A stretch of 64,000 bases of DNA from Pseudomonas sp. TH41. GTDB taxonomy: Bacteria; Pseudomonadota; Gammaproteobacteria; Pseudomonadales; Pseudomonadaceae. Made by a program: the position numbers and the translations under genes. The notes under the pieces are model-generated. The model did no database searches. It was not told where the DNA came from and worked only from the letters and a program-made list of their open reading frames with translations. Shown in pieces: positions 9,277-17,963 of the stretch. Position 1 is the first letter of the stretch, and each line of letters opens with the position of its first letter. The stretch is taken from assembly GCF_016650695.1 (NCBI RefSeq), contig NZ_JAEKFH010000005.1:744001-808000 (forward strand), written 5' to 3'.

Positions 9277-11181
9277 TTAAACCGACAGTTCAACCAGCAG
9301 CTTGTTCAGGCGGCGCACGTAGGCGGCCGGGTCTTTCAAGCTGTCGCCGGCGGCCAGGGCTGCCTGATCGAAGAGAATGTGCGACAGGTCGCCGAAGCGT
9401 TCGTCGCTCTGCTCGTTGTCGAGTTTCTCGATCAGCGGGTGAGCCGGGTTGAATTCGAAGATCGGCTTCGAATCCGGAACCTTCTGACCGCTGGCTTCAA
9501 GGATCTGACGCATTTGCATGCCCAGGTCTTGTTCGCCGATGGCCAAAATCGCCGGGGAATCGGTCAGGCGGTGGGAAACCCGCACTTCAGCAACGGAATC
9601 GCCCAATGCCGTTTTCAAACGCTCGACCAGACCTTCTTTGGACTTGGCGACTTCTTCCGCCGCTTTCTTGTCCTCTTCCGAGTCCAGGTTGCCCAGGTCC
9701 AGGTCACCGCGCGCCACGTCGACAAAGCTCTTGCCGTCGAAGTCGCTGAGGTAGCTCATCAACCACTCGTCGATACGGTCGGTCAGCAGCAGCACTTCGA
9801 TGCCTTTCTTGCGGAAGACTTCCAGGTGCGGGCTGTTTTTGACTTGCGCGTAGGTTTCGCCGGTCAGGTAGTAAATCTTGTCCTGCCCTTCCTTGGCGCG
9901 AGCCAGGTACTCGACCAGACCCACAACTTGCTCGCCTTCTTCGCCCTGAGTGGACGCAAAACGCAGCAGGCCAGCGATTTTCTCTTTGTTGGCGAAGTCT
10001 TCTGCCGGGCCTTCTTTCATGACCTGACCGAAGTTTTTCCAGAAGCCTTTGTATTGCTCAGGCTCGTTCTTCGCCAGTTTTTCCAACATGTCCAGCACAC
10101 GCTTGGTCAGCGCCGACTTCATGGAGTCGATGATCGGGTCTTTCTGCAGGATTTCCCGCGACACGTTCAGCGACAGGTCATTGGAATCGACCACGCCTTT
10201 GATAAAGCGCAGGTACAACGGCAGGAACGATTCGGCTTGATCCATGACAAAAACGCGCTGCACATACAGCTTCAGGCCTTTCGGCGCTTCACGCTGGTAC
10301 AAATCGAACGGAGCACGGGTCGGCACGTACAGCAGCGAGCTGTATTCGAGCTTGCCTTCGACCTTGTTGTGGCTCCAGCTCAGCGGATTTTCGAAGTCGT
10401 GGGCAATATGCTTGTAGAACTCCTGGTATTCCTCGTCCTTGATCTCGGTGCGAGGACGGGTCCACAGGGCGCTGGCGCGGTTGACGGTTTCCCATTCAAC
10501 GGCCGGCTTCTCTTCACCCTCGGCGGCGGCCACTTCTTTCGGCAACTCGATTGGCAGAGCGATGTGGTCGGAGTATTTCTTGATGATGTTGCGCAGACGC
10601 CAGCCATCAGCGAACTCGTCTTCACCGGACTTCAGGTGCAGCACGATGCGGGTGCCGCGGTCGGCTTTCTCAACGGTGGCAACTTCAAAATCGCCTTCAC
10701 CTTTGGACGACCAGTGCACGCCTTCGCTGGCGGCAGCACCGGCACGACGGCTGAATACATCGACTTTATCGGCGACGATGAAGGCCGAATAGAAACCAAC
10801 ACCGAATTGACCGATCAGGTGGGAGTCTTTCTTCTGGTCGCCAGAGAGGTGTTTCATGAAATCGGCAGTGCCGGATTTGGCGATGGTGCCCAGGTGGGTA
10901 ATCGCGTCTTCACGGCTCATACCGATGCCGTTGTCTTCGAGGGTGACGGTTTTAGCGTCCTTGTCGAAGCTCACACGGATTTTCAGTTCCGCGCCACCTT
11001 CCAGCAGTTCAGGCTTGGACAGGGCTTCGAAACGTAATTTGTCGACAGCGTCAGAGGCGTTCGAAATCAATTCGCGAAGGAAAATTTCCTTATTGGAATA
11101 CAGCGAATGGATCATGAGGTGCAGCAGTTGCTTCACCTCGGTCTGGAAGCCCAGGGTTTCCTTTTGAGTTTCCACGCTCAT
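9277..11181 (-). CDS. htpG: Molecular chaperone HtpG (Hsp90)
   Basis: Cytosolic Hsp90, an ATP-driven homodimeric chaperone. The 634-residue product has the normal length. The GHKL ATPase domain is intact: SLYSNKEIFLRELISNASDA, then DNGIGMS, IGQFGVGFYSAF and GTRIVLHLK. The middle domain has RRVFVMDQAE-like YVQRVFVMD, and the C-terminal dimer domain ends RRLNKLLVELSV. The frame offers TTG 11190, ATG 11187 and ATG 11181. The last is chosen because GGAG lies ten bases upstream (only four from 11187) and it gives the family N-terminus MSVETQKETLGFQ. A clear terminator follows. Confidence 0.97.
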   Translation of the reverse strand: MSVETQKETLGFQTEVKQLLHLMIHSLYSNKEIFLRELISNASDAVDKLRFEALSKPELLEGGAELKIRVSFDKDAKTVTLEDNGIGMSREDAITHLGTIAKSGTADFMKHLSGDQKKDSHLIGQFGVGFYSAFIVADKVDVFSRRAGAAASEGVHWSSKGEGDFEVATVEKADRGTRIVLHLKSGEDEFADGWRLRNIIKKYSDHIALPIELPKEVAAAEGEEKPAVEWETVNRASALWTRPRTEIKDEEYQEFYKHIAHDFENPLSWSHNKVEGKLEYSSLLYVPTRAPFDLYQREAPKGLKLYVQRVFVMDQAESFLPLYLRFIKGVVDSNDLSLNVSREILQKDPIIDSMKSALTKRVLDMLEKLAKNEPEQYKGFWKNFGQVMKEGPAEDFANKEKIAGLLRFASTQGEEGEQVVGLVEYLARAKEGQDKIYYLTGETYAQVKNSPHLEVFRKKGIEVLLLTDRIDEWLMSYLSDFDGKSFVDVARGDLDLGNLDSEEDKKAAEEVAKSKEGLVERLKTALGDSVAEVRVSHRLTDSPAILAIGEQDLGMQMRQILEASGQKVPDSKPIFEFNPAHPLIEKLDNEQSDERFGDLSHILFDQAALAAGDSLKDPAAYVRRLNKLLVELSV

Positions 11182-11244
11182 AGTCATCAAACTCCAACTT
11201 GGATGGCATTGGCCGCGCCCGAAAGGGTTGGCGGCGGGATGTCA

Positions 11245-11712
11245 TCAAGGTTGGGGCTGCGACTCGGATTTCAAGGGCTCTTCAATTTTGAAATGCGCCC
11301 GGGCCGTGGCAATGGGCTCGGCTTCGGTGGTCTGCCAGGCCGTAATCGCCACATTGGCGACCCGCCGCCCCTGACGGCAAACCTGGCATCGGGCCCAGGT
11401 ATCGCGAAACTGCCCCGCGCGCAGGTAGTCGAGGGAGAAGTCGATGATCTTCGGTACGCCCGGCGAGCCCGTGCAAATCAGCAGGTGCAGCGCGGCGGAC
11501 AGCTCCATGAACCCGGCAATCACCCCCCCATGAATCGCCGGCAATAAAGGGTTACCAATGTTGTCCTTGTTGGCTGGCAGCCGAAACAGCAGCTCATCCC
11601 CTACGCGCGAGCAGTCGACGCCAATCAGCTTGGCGTAGGGAAGCAGGTGCAGCAGCGATGCGTAGTCGCCCTTTTCATGCGCCTGTTGCAGCTGCGCCTT
11701 GAAGTCGGTCAT
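11245..11712 (-). CDS. PaaI-type hotdog thioesterase (second of a pair)
   Basis: A 155-residue hotdog-fold protein with the PaaI-family active-site helix start IHGGVIAGFMELSAALHLL. The family hydrolyses acyl-CoA thioesters; the acyl group is unknown. Its ATG overlaps the stop of the upstream thioesterase gene by four bases (ATGA), so the two are translationally coupled. The pair may form a heteromer or have split specificities, which is inference. The htpG start lies 63 bases downstream. Confidence 0.85.
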   Translation of the reverse strand: MTDFKAQLQQAHEKGDYASLLHLLPYAKLIGVDCSRVGDELLFRLPANKDNIGNPLLPAIHGGVIAGFMELSAALHLLICTGSPGVPKIIDFSLDYLRAGQFRDTWARCQVCRQGRRVANVAITAWQTTEAEPIATARAHFKIEEPLKSESQPQP

Positions 11713-12185
11713 TTCGCACCTCCGGCGATGACGCCACCAAAGCCTTTTGTGCCTTTGATGGCCGTGCCCATGCGCATGAAGGTGCCCACCACGTGGGCGA
11801 TGGGTTGCTCGGGATCATCCTGGTAGGCAAAACCCCGGGCAAAGATCACGTCAGTCGTCACCCGGTAGCACTGGGCGAAACCGTAGACATCCTTATGGGG
11901 CTCGGCGGCGTGCATATAATCGATCCGCAGGTCGAGGGTCGGGCAGACTTCAAATTCCGGTAACACGCAGAGGGTGGACATGCCGCAGGCCGTGTCCATC
12001 AGCGTGGTCAGGGCGCCGCCGTGGATCACGCCGGTTTGCGGGTTGCCAACGATCTGCGGGGTGTATGGCAGAATGACGGTCAGGCCTTCGCTGCTCGCAC
12101 TGTGAACCCGCAGACCCAGTACCTGACAATGTCGCAGCGCCGACATAAATCGCGTCGCGCGCTCAAAAACGGGGTTTTCCGTCAT
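11709..12185 (-). CDS. PaaI-type hotdog thioesterase (first of a pair)
   Basis: A 158-residue hotdog thioesterase with the motif VIHGGALTTLMDTACGMS, in which the conserved His-Gly-Gly-Ala and the downstream Asp match PaaI/YbgC-like active sites. The frame extends to 12221, but ATG 12185 with AGAAGAG about ten bases upstream is the better start. It overlaps the second thioesterase gene by four bases. The acyl-CoA substrate is unknown. Confidence 0.85.
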   Translation of the reverse strand: MTENPVFERATRFMSALRHCQVLGLRVHSASSEGLTVILPYTPQIVGNPQTGVIHGGALTTLMDTACGMSTLCVLPEFEVCPTLDLRIDYMHAAEPHKDVYGFAQCYRVTTDVIFARGFAYQDDPEQPIAHVVGTFMRMGTAIKGTKGFGGVIAGGAK

Positions 12186-12343
12186 TTGATAAAAACTCTT
12201 CTTAGTATTTGGACATCGCACTAGGCATATTCGGTAAAAGTTCCCGTCGGAATAATCTTATATATTTGAACGAATTGAGGAACTTAACGCTGTGGGCTGT
12301 GCTCGAAAGGCCAGTAGATATTTTCCATCAGGAGAAACACCCC

Positions 12344-12577
12344 ATGCGTAAGACTTTAGCTATTGCCTTGATGTTGACCGCTTCCCTCGGTCTCGCAGCC
12401 TGCGGTAAAAAATCCGAGGACAAAGCTCAAGATGCTAACCAACATGCTGAACAAGCTCAGCAAGACATGAGCAAAGCTCAGGATAAAGTGAACGACGCTG
12501 CGAAAGAAAACGCCGAAGCCGCCAAAGATCAGGCTGAATCGAACGAGGCAGCCGCAAAAGAAGCACCTAAAAACTAA
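12344..12577 (+). CDS. Small Ala/Lys/Glu-rich lipoprotein
   Basis: A 77-residue predicted lipoprotein. MRKTLAIALMLTASLGLAAC is a type II signal with lipobox LAAC and lipidated Cys20. The mature part has the composition of a long amphipathic helix, rich in Ala, Lys, Glu, Gln and Asp (KAQDANQHAEQAQQDMSKAQ). Such small helical lipoproteins recall Lpp/OprI, but heptad leucines are largely absent, so a trimeric Lpp-like coil is not assured. CAGGAG lies nine bases before the ATG, and a terminator follows. Function is unknown. Confidence 0.82.
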   Translation: MRKTLAIALMLTASLGLAACGKKSEDKAQDANQHAEQAQQDMSKAQDKVNDAAKENAEAAKDQAESNEAAAKEAPKN

Positions 12578-12599
12578 AACAGTTTTTAGCGTGATAAAG

Positions 12600-12627
12600 A
12601 AAACCCGCCAAATGCGGGTTTTCTTTT
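12600..12627 (+). terminator. Terminator after the small lipoprotein gene
   Basis: AAAACCCGC / GCGGGTTTT nine-base stem with loop CAAAT, followed by CTTTT. The A run on the other side means it can also serve the convergent MAPEG gene. Confidence 0.9.
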
Positions 12628-12644
12628 GTCTGTCATTTGTCCCG

Positions 12645-13046
12645 TTACAGCAAAATAGTTCTAAAAGTCGGACTAATCATCAGCAGTAACGAACACACTA
12701 ATCCGACAAACCACACCAGACTCCGCTGCCAGGCCAAATCCCCCCAATAACACAACAAGTAGATGATCCGCGAAATCACAAAGATGATTGCCAGCGCGTC
12801 GATCAACCAGCCCGCCGTCTGTGTGGTGTGAGCCATCAACACCCCCACCGCAAACAAAATGAACGCCTCGAAACAATTCTGATGAGCCGCCACCGCCCTG
12901 GCGCCTAAGCCCGTCAATTGTGCCTGCTGCTGACGCGGCAAGTGATTGTTGTAACCGCCCTGCTCTTTCATGGCCTTGGCCACCGGCATGCGCGCCACGT
13001 ATATCAATAAGGCACTGATAAACACACACCAGAACGGAATACTCAT
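12645..13046 (-). CDS. MAPEG family membrane protein
   Basis: A 133-residue protein with about four membrane helices. The MAPEG pattern is readable: VARMPVAKAMKEQGGYNNHLPR, then ARAVAAHQNCFEAFILFA, which includes the conserved (A/G)xxAHxNxxE-type block. The eukaryotic family includes glutathione- and eicosanoid-metabolising enzymes; bacterial members of this size are mostly uncharacterised. Its ATG overlaps the stop of the DUF599 gene by one base (TGATG), so the two membrane proteins are translated together. Confidence 0.85.
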   Translation of the reverse strand: MSIPFWCVFISALLIYVARMPVAKAMKEQGGYNNHLPRQQQAQLTGLGARAVAAHQNCFEAFILFAVGVLMAHTTQTAGWLIDALAIIFVISRIIYLLCYWGDLAWQRSLVWFVGLVCSLLLMISPTFRTILL

Positions 13047-13783
13047 CAAGCGGCCTCTTTGTTCGCCTCAGGCAATGGCGCCTCTGTAGGGGTATAGACC
13101 ATTACATCTAGAACGTCGGAATGAAACTCCCGGCGATACAACACCAGCACGACGCCAGTACTCATCAACATGAACAACCAGGGGCTGACAAACCAGGCCA
13201 GCATGGTCATGCCGAAATAATAGGAACGCAGGCCGAAGTTGAACTGGTTAGCGGCCATGGAGATGACACGCGCCGCACGGGCCGCGAAAGCTTTACGCTC
13301 CAGCTCGGAGACATGGCGCTCACCGACCATCGGCGCCGAGCCGATCAGGATGGCAGCAAAGTTGTACTGACGCATGCACCAGCTAAACGTAAAGAACGCA
13401 TAGACGAACACCAGCGCCAGACACAGCAACTTGATCTCCGACATTCCCTGGGACGCCTGTTGCACCATCGGAATGTCCGCCAACAACGAGACCGCCCTTT
13501 CGGACGCACCGAGAACGGTGAGAATACCGGCCAGGATAATCAGCGTACTTGAGGCGAAGAACGAGGCATTGCGTTCCAGATTGCCAATCACGCTGGCGTC
13601 GGCGATGCGGTTATCGCGTAGCAGCATGCGGCGCATCCAGTCTTCGCGGTACAGATGCAGCACGCTGGCCAGGCACGCGGTGTCGCGGCCCTTCCACGAG
13701 GCATATCGGGTGTAACCACCCCAGCAGATGACGAACCAGAGTGCGGCGAGGATGTGAATCAGGTTGGCGTGGATGAACGACAT
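13046..13783 (-). CDS. DUF599 domain-containing membrane protein
   Basis: A 245-residue protein with about four to five hydrophobic helices. It begins MSFIHANLIHILAALWFVICWGGYTRYA and contains the DUF599 core (FFASSTLIILAGILTVLG; FFTFSWCMRQYNF). No biochemical role is established. Overlap with the MAPEG gene suggests a shared membrane task, but this is inference. The upstream side carries a REP doublet. Confidence 0.83.
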   Translation of the reverse strand: MSFIHANLIHILAALWFVICWGGYTRYASWKGRDTACLASVLHLYREDWMRRMLLRDNRIADASVIGNLERNASFFASSTLIILAGILTVLGASERAVSLLADIPMVQQASQGMSEIKLLCLALVFVYAFFTFSWCMRQYNFAAILIGSAPMVGERHVSELERKAFAARAARVISMAANQFNFGLRSYYFGMTMLAWFVSPWLFMLMSTGVVLVLYRREFHSDVLDVMVYTPTEAPLPEANKEAA

Positions 13784-13821
13784 GCAGGTCCTTGTGATGT
13801 GTTTAAGGAGTACTAAAATCC

Positions 13822-13911
13822 TGTGGGAGCGGGCTTGCTCGCGAAGAGGGCCTTTCAGGCAACATCTCTATTGAATGTTAAGCCCCCTTCGCGAGCAAGC
13901 CCGCTCCCACA
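13822..13911. repeat. REP doublet, GTGGGAGCGGGC family
   Basis: Inverted GTGGGAGCGGGCTTGCTCGC copies around a 40-base middle, lying between the DUF599 start and the brnQ terminator. Confidence 0.9.
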
Positions 13912-13931
13912 TTTGATCTTCGTATGCCCAT

Positions 13932-13966
13932 AAAAAATGCCCCGTATCGATTGATACGGGGCATTT
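13932..13966 (-). terminator. Terminator after brnQ
   Basis: An eleven-base stem TGCCCCGTATC / GATACGGGGCA with loop AATC, followed on the minus strand by six T residues. Confidence 0.92.
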
Positions 13967-14009
13967 CTGTACGTGCTCAAGGCCCGCTTGTGACGGACCT
14001 TGCAGCGGC

Positions 14010-15323
14010 TTAAGCCAGCGCTTCTTCGCGCTTGCCCAGCAGACGATCGCAGGCCACCGCGACCACCAGTGTCATGACCGACGGCACCAGCCATGCCAGC
14101 CCCTGCTCGCTCAGCGGCAGGTGTGACAGCTGAGTCGGCATCCAGCCCGCCAGACCCGCGCCCTTGAGGGCGTCGATCAGGCCGAAAAGGAACGATACCA
14201 GCATCACCGGACCGACAATGCGGCCTTGCTCATGCCAGAAGTCCTTACAGAAGCTCAACGCCACCAGGGCAATGCACGGCGGGTAAATAGCGGTCAGTAC
14301 CGGGATCGAGAACGCAATCAGCTTGGTGAGGCCCAGGTTGGACACCAGCAAGGAGAACGCTGCCAGGATAATGACCAGCGTCTTGTAGGACAGTGGCAGC
14401 ACGCGGCTGAAGTATTCAGCGCAGGCGCACGTCAGACCCACCGCAGTGACCAGGCAGGCCAGCGAGATCAACACCGCCAGAAAACCGCTGCCCAACGAGC
14501 CGAAGGTGTGTTGCACATAAGCGTGCAACACCGCCGCGCCATTGGTGGCACCCGCTGCAACTTCGTGACTGCCCGAACCGAGCCGGAACAGGCTGACGTA
14601 AACCAGCGCCAGACCGACGCCGGCAATCAATCCGGCAATGATCGCGTAACGGGTGATCAACGCTGGTGAATCGACGCCACGGGAGCGGATGGCGTTGACG
14701 ATAACAATGCCGAACACCAATGCGCCCAGTGTATCCATGGTCAGGTAACCATTGATAAACCCTTGGGAGAACGGCGCCGCCACGTATTCCGGGGTCGCCA
14801 CGCCGATGTCACCAGCCGGCAAGGCAAATGCTGCGATACCGAGCGCGGCCAGGGCGATGATTTTCAGCGGCGCGAGAAAACGTCCTACGGTGTCCAGCAA
14901 ACGGCCCGGGTAGAGCGAGATGAAGAACACCAGCAGGAAGTACACCGAGCTATAGAGGAACAGCGCCAGCGGGCTCTCGCCAGTCAGCGGCGCCAGACCT
15001 ACTTCGAAGGATACCGTTGCGGTACGCGGTGTCGCGAACAGCGGACCAACGGCGAGGTAGCACGCGGCGGCCAGTAAACCACCGGCGACTTTACCGATCG
15101 GGCTGCTCAACGCATCCATTGCGCCACCGACCTTGGCCAGTGCAACTACGGTGATCACCGGCAATCCGACCGCCGTGATCAGAAAACCCAGCGCCGCCAT
15201 CCAGACATGAGGTCCGGACTGCAAACCGACGATAGGCGGGAAGATGATGTTGCCAGCCCCGACAAACAGGGCAAACGTCATAAAACCAAGTGCCAGGATG
15301 TCCTGGCCTTTCAACACTTTCAT
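14010..15323 (-). CDS. brnQ: Branched-chain amino acid transporter, LIVCS type
   Basis: A 437-residue inner-membrane carrier of the LIVCS family that takes up Leu, Ile and Val with a cation. It begins MKVLKGQDILALGFMTFALF and continues VGAGNIIFPPIVGLQSG, the family's hallmark first helix. About twelve hydrophobic segments follow. It is a single-gene unit between its own terminator and a 394-base upstream region with several hairpins. The ATG has a poor ribosome-binding site (only TTTCC nearby), which may matter for control. Confidence 0.93.
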   Translation of the reverse strand: MKVLKGQDILALGFMTFALFVGAGNIIFPPIVGLQSGPHVWMAALGFLITAVGLPVITVVALAKVGGAMDALSSPIGKVAGGLLAAACYLAVGPLFATPRTATVSFEVGLAPLTGESPLALFLYSSVYFLLVFFISLYPGRLLDTVGRFLAPLKIIALAALGIAAFALPAGDIGVATPEYVAAPFSQGFINGYLTMDTLGALVFGIVIVNAIRSRGVDSPALITRYAIIAGLIAGVGLALVYVSLFRLGSGSHEVAAGATNGAAVLHAYVQHTFGSLGSGFLAVLISLACLVTAVGLTCACAEYFSRVLPLSYKTLVIILAAFSLLVSNLGLTKLIAFSIPVLTAIYPPCIALVALSFCKDFWHEQGRIVGPVMLVSFLFGLIDALKGAGLAGWMPTQLSHLPLSEQGLAWLVPSVMTLVVAVACDRLLGKREEALA

Positions 15324-15557
15324 TAAGGAAATACCACACTACTGAATCGGAATTTAGAGAGGGATTTCCCTTAGGGGTGAGGGAAATGCTGTCGGCCCGT
15401 ATAGGACTGACCCTTTAGCGCGACGCGTCCTTGTGGGACGCAGACGCAAAAATGGCGGCTAGCCTAACGAATTTGGGTGAAAAACGCACTGTTAGAGGGC
15501 GAACTATCCGATACGCGACATCTTCGTGTCGCGTTTACATATTAAAAATGCATCGTT

Positions 15558-15656
15558 TGTAGGAGCGAGCTTGCTCGCGATGGACGTTAACGATTACGCG
15601 TGCAACTGGTTGTCCGCGTTTCCCTTACGTTCATCGCGAGCGAGCTCGCTCCTACA
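15558..15656. repeat. REP doublet, GTAGGAGCGAGC family
   Basis: TGTAGGAGCGAGCTTGCTCG and its inverted copy enclose a 45-base middle containing GTTAACGATTACGCG, which resembles the middle of the doublets at 9127 and 53602. Confidence 0.9.
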
Positions 15657-15663
15657 GACGCAC

Positions 15664-15687
15664 AAAGGCCACCCGAAGGTGGCCTTT
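15664..15687 (-). terminator. Terminator after sucCD
   Basis: Ten-base stem AAAGGCCACC / GGTGGCCTTT with tetraloop, ending the minus-strand suc genes. The following T run is short (TTTGTG), so termination may be partial. Confidence 0.8.
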
Positions 15688-15717
15688 GTTTGGTGAAGCG
15701 TGAATTAAGCGCGAGGC

Positions 15718-16599
15718 TTACTTCATCGCCCAACCGGTCAGCTCGGACAACGCCTTGCCGATGTCTGCCAGCGAACGCACGGTTTTAACGCCTGCGTCTT
15801 CCAGGGCAGCAAACTTCTCGTCTGCAGTGCCTTTGCCGCCAGAGATGATTGCGCCAGCATGGCCCATGCGCTTGCCCGCAGGGGCAGTCACACCAGCGAT
15901 GTAGGAAACAACCGGCTTGGTCACGTGTGCCTTGATGTAGGCAGCCGCTTCTTCTTCAGCCGAACCGCCGATCTCACCGATCATGACGATCGCTTCGGTC
16001 TTCGGGTCTTCCTGGAACAGCTTCAGGATGTCGATGAAGTTCGAGCCTGGGATCGGGTCACCGCCGATGCCGACGCAAGTCGACTGACCGAAACCGGCGT
16101 CAGTAGTCTGCTTCACAGCTTCGTAGGTCAGGGTGCCGGAACGGGAAACGATACCGACCTTGCCTGGCAAGTGAATGTGACCTGGCATGATGCCGATCTT
16201 GCATTCGCCTGGAGTGATCACGCCTGGGCAGTTAGGACCGATCAGGACTACGCCCAGCTCGTCGCACTTGACCTTGGCATCCAGCATATCCAGGGTAGGA
16301 ATGCCTTCAGTGATGCAAACGATCAGCTTGATGCCGCCGAAGGCTGCTTCCAGGATGGAGTCCTTGCAGAAAGGAGCTGGAACGTAGATCACGCTGGCGG
16401 TGGCGCCAGTGGCAGCTACAGCGTCTTTCACGGTGTTGAACACTGGCAGACCCAGGTGCTCGGTGCCGCCTTTGCCCGGCGTTACGCCACCGACCATCTT
16501 GGTGCCGTATTCGAGGGCCTGCTGGGTGTGGAAACTACCTTGCGAACCGGTAATACCCTGGCAGATAACTTTGGTGTCTTTATTGATCAGGACGCTCAT
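15718..16599 (-). CDS. sucD: Succinyl-CoA synthetase, alpha subunit
   Basis: SucD binds CoA and carries the phosphohistidine of succinyl-CoA synthetase (succinyl-CoA + ADP/GDP + phosphate to succinate + nucleotide triphosphate). The 293-residue product shows the CoA-site QGITGSQGSFHTQQALEYGT, GPNCPGVITP and the active-site H247 in GHAGAIISGGKGTA. Its ATG overlaps the sucC stop by one base (TAATG), as expected for a 1:1 heteromer. It is the last gene of the suc cluster. Confidence 0.98.
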   Translation of the reverse strand: MSVLINKDTKVICQGITGSQGSFHTQQALEYGTKMVGGVTPGKGGTEHLGLPVFNTVKDAVAATGATASVIYVPAPFCKDSILEAAFGGIKLIVCITEGIPTLDMLDAKVKCDELGVVLIGPNCPGVITPGECKIGIMPGHIHLPGKVGIVSRSGTLTYEAVKQTTDAGFGQSTCVGIGGDPIPGSNFIDILKLFQEDPKTEAIVMIGEIGGSAEEEAAAYIKAHVTKPVVSYIAGVTAPAGKRMGHAGAIISGGKGTADEKFAALEDAGVKTVRSLADIGKALSELTGWAMK

Positions 16600-17765
16600 T
16601 ATTTGCCCTCCGCAGCTTTAACGACTTGTTGAGCAGCGTCGGTCAGGCTGGTAGCAGCGATGATGTTCAAACCGCTTTCTGCCAGTACTTTAGCGCCCAG
16701 CTCAGCGTTGTTGCCTTCAAGGCGAACAACAACCGGGATTTTCACGCCGACTTCTTTCACAGCGCCGATGATGCCTTCGGCAATCATGTCGCAGCGAACG
16801 ATGCCGCCGAAGATGTTGACCAATACTGCAGCGACGTTAGTGTCGGACAGGATGATCTTGAACGCTTCGGTAACGCGTTCTTTGGTAGCACCGCCGCCCA
16901 CGTCGAGGAAGTTGGCTGGTTTGCCGCCATGCAGGTTGACGATGTCCATGGTACCCATGGCCAGGCCAGCACCGTTGACCATGCAACCGATGTTGCCTTC
17001 CAGTGCTACGTAGTTCAGTTCGAACTTGGCAGCGTGCGCTTCGCGCGGATCGTCTTGCGACGGATCGTGGAAAGTCTTCAGCTTAGGCTGACGGTACATG
17101 GCGTTGGCGTCGATGTTGATCTTGGCGTCGAGGCAATGCAGATCGCCGTCAGCCTTGATCACCAGCGGGTTCACTTCCAGCAGGGCCAGGTCGTGATCCT
17201 TGAACAGCTTGGCCAGACCTACGAAGATCTTGGCGAACTGAGCAACTTGCTTGCCTTCCAGACCCAGCTGGAATGCCAGCTCGCGCCCCTGGAATGGCTG
17301 AGCGCCAACCAGTGGATCGATAGTGGCCTTGAGGATTTTCTCAGGGGTGTCGTGAGCGATTTTCTCGATGTCCACGCCACCTTCGGTGGAAGCCATGAAC
17401 ACGATGCGACGGCTCGAACGGTCAACGACAGCGCCCAGGTACAGCTCTTTAGCGATATCAGTGCACGATTCAACCAGGATCTTGGTGACTGGCTGACCAT
17501 TGGCGTCTGTCTGGTAAGTCACCAGACGCTTGCCCAGCCACTGCTGTGCGAATGCCTTGGCGTCTTCTTTGCTGCGAACCAGCTTAACGCCGCCCGCTTT
17601 ACCGCGACCACCAGCGTGGACCTGGGCTTTGACAACCCACTCGGTACCACCGATTTTGTCGCAAGCTTCTGCTGCTGCTTCCGGAGTGTCTACTGCGAAA
17701 CCCTGGGATACTGGCAGGCCGTATTCAGCGAACAGCTGCTTACCCTGATACTCGTGAAGATTCAT
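16599..17765 (-). CDS. sucC: Succinyl-CoA synthetase, beta subunit
   Basis: The 388-residue nucleotide-binding partner of SucD. It starts MNLHEYQGKQLFAEYGLPVS and has an ATP-grasp fold with VKAQVHAGGRGKAGGVKLV, EVNPLV and the C-terminal GGIVRCDMIAEGI. It overlaps sucD by one base. A 198-base gap with a strong hairpin separates it from lpd, so the two halves of the suc cluster may be expressed at different levels. Confidence 0.98.
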   Translation of the reverse strand: MNLHEYQGKQLFAEYGLPVSQGFAVDTPEAAAEACDKIGGTEWVVKAQVHAGGRGKAGGVKLVRSKEDAKAFAQQWLGKRLVTYQTDANGQPVTKILVESCTDIAKELYLGAVVDRSSRRIVFMASTEGGVDIEKIAHDTPEKILKATIDPLVGAQPFQGRELAFQLGLEGKQVAQFAKIFVGLAKLFKDHDLALLEVNPLVIKADGDLHCLDAKINIDANAMYRQPKLKTFHDPSQDDPREAHAAKFELNYVALEGNIGCMVNGAGLAMGTMDIVNLHGGKPANFLDVGGGATKERVTEAFKIILSDTNVAAVLVNIFGGIVRCDMIAEGIIGAVKEVGVKIPVVVRLEGNNAELGAKVLAESGLNIIAATSLTDAAQQVVKAAEGK

Positions 17766-17799
17766 GCTTATTACCGTCTTCGTTAGGTACTGCGCATTC

Positions 17800-17827
17800 G
17801 GTGCTGCACTTGTTCAAGTGCCGCACC
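17800..17827 (-). promoter_or_regulatory. Intercistronic hairpin between lpd and sucC
   Basis: GGTGC-x-GCACTTG pairs with CAAGTGC-x-GCACC around a two-base loop, a 13-base stem with one mismatch. There is no T run, so it is not a standard terminator. A second stem (CTTGCGTAGC / GCTACGCAAG, 17842-17881) lies beside it. Such structures can set RNA processing points or 3' stability within an operon; that role is inferred. Confidence 0.5.
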
Positions 17828-17963
17828 ACCTGTGACTGCTGCTTGCGTAGCCTTTCCGGACAACCGGTGCAGCTACGCAAGACTGCGTCCAGCGGATATT
17901 CCGCGGTGAGACTTGCATGCAAGGCTCACGACGGGCCAAACCGCCGTGGTTTCTTATTGTGTC

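Larger units (their letters stand above)
15324..15717. other. brnQ upstream region and sucD 3' region
   Basis: A 394-base gap. From the sucD side it holds a terminator (15664-15687), a REP doublet (15558-15656) and then about 220 bases that should contain the brnQ promoter. In that part three perfect short hairpins are visible: ACGCGACA / TGTCGCGT (15514-15535, six-base loop), GCGTCC / GGACGC (15425-15441) and ATTTCCCT / AGGGAAAT (15364-15387). None has a T run, so they are not intrinsic terminators. No coding sequence is credible. Confidence 0.6.

Noticed and set aside
11182..11244. Heat-shock (sigma-32) promoter for htpG
   Set aside because: CTTGAT and CCCTTT occur on the minus strand about 16 bases apart, but the -10 match is poor. 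The evidence is too weak to call a site.
15091..15339. Short frame starting MWYFLNESVERPG overlapping the brnQ start, as a leader peptide
   Set aside because: It has no ribosome-binding site and no run of Leu, Ile or Val codons, and it continues as a shadow of brnQ.
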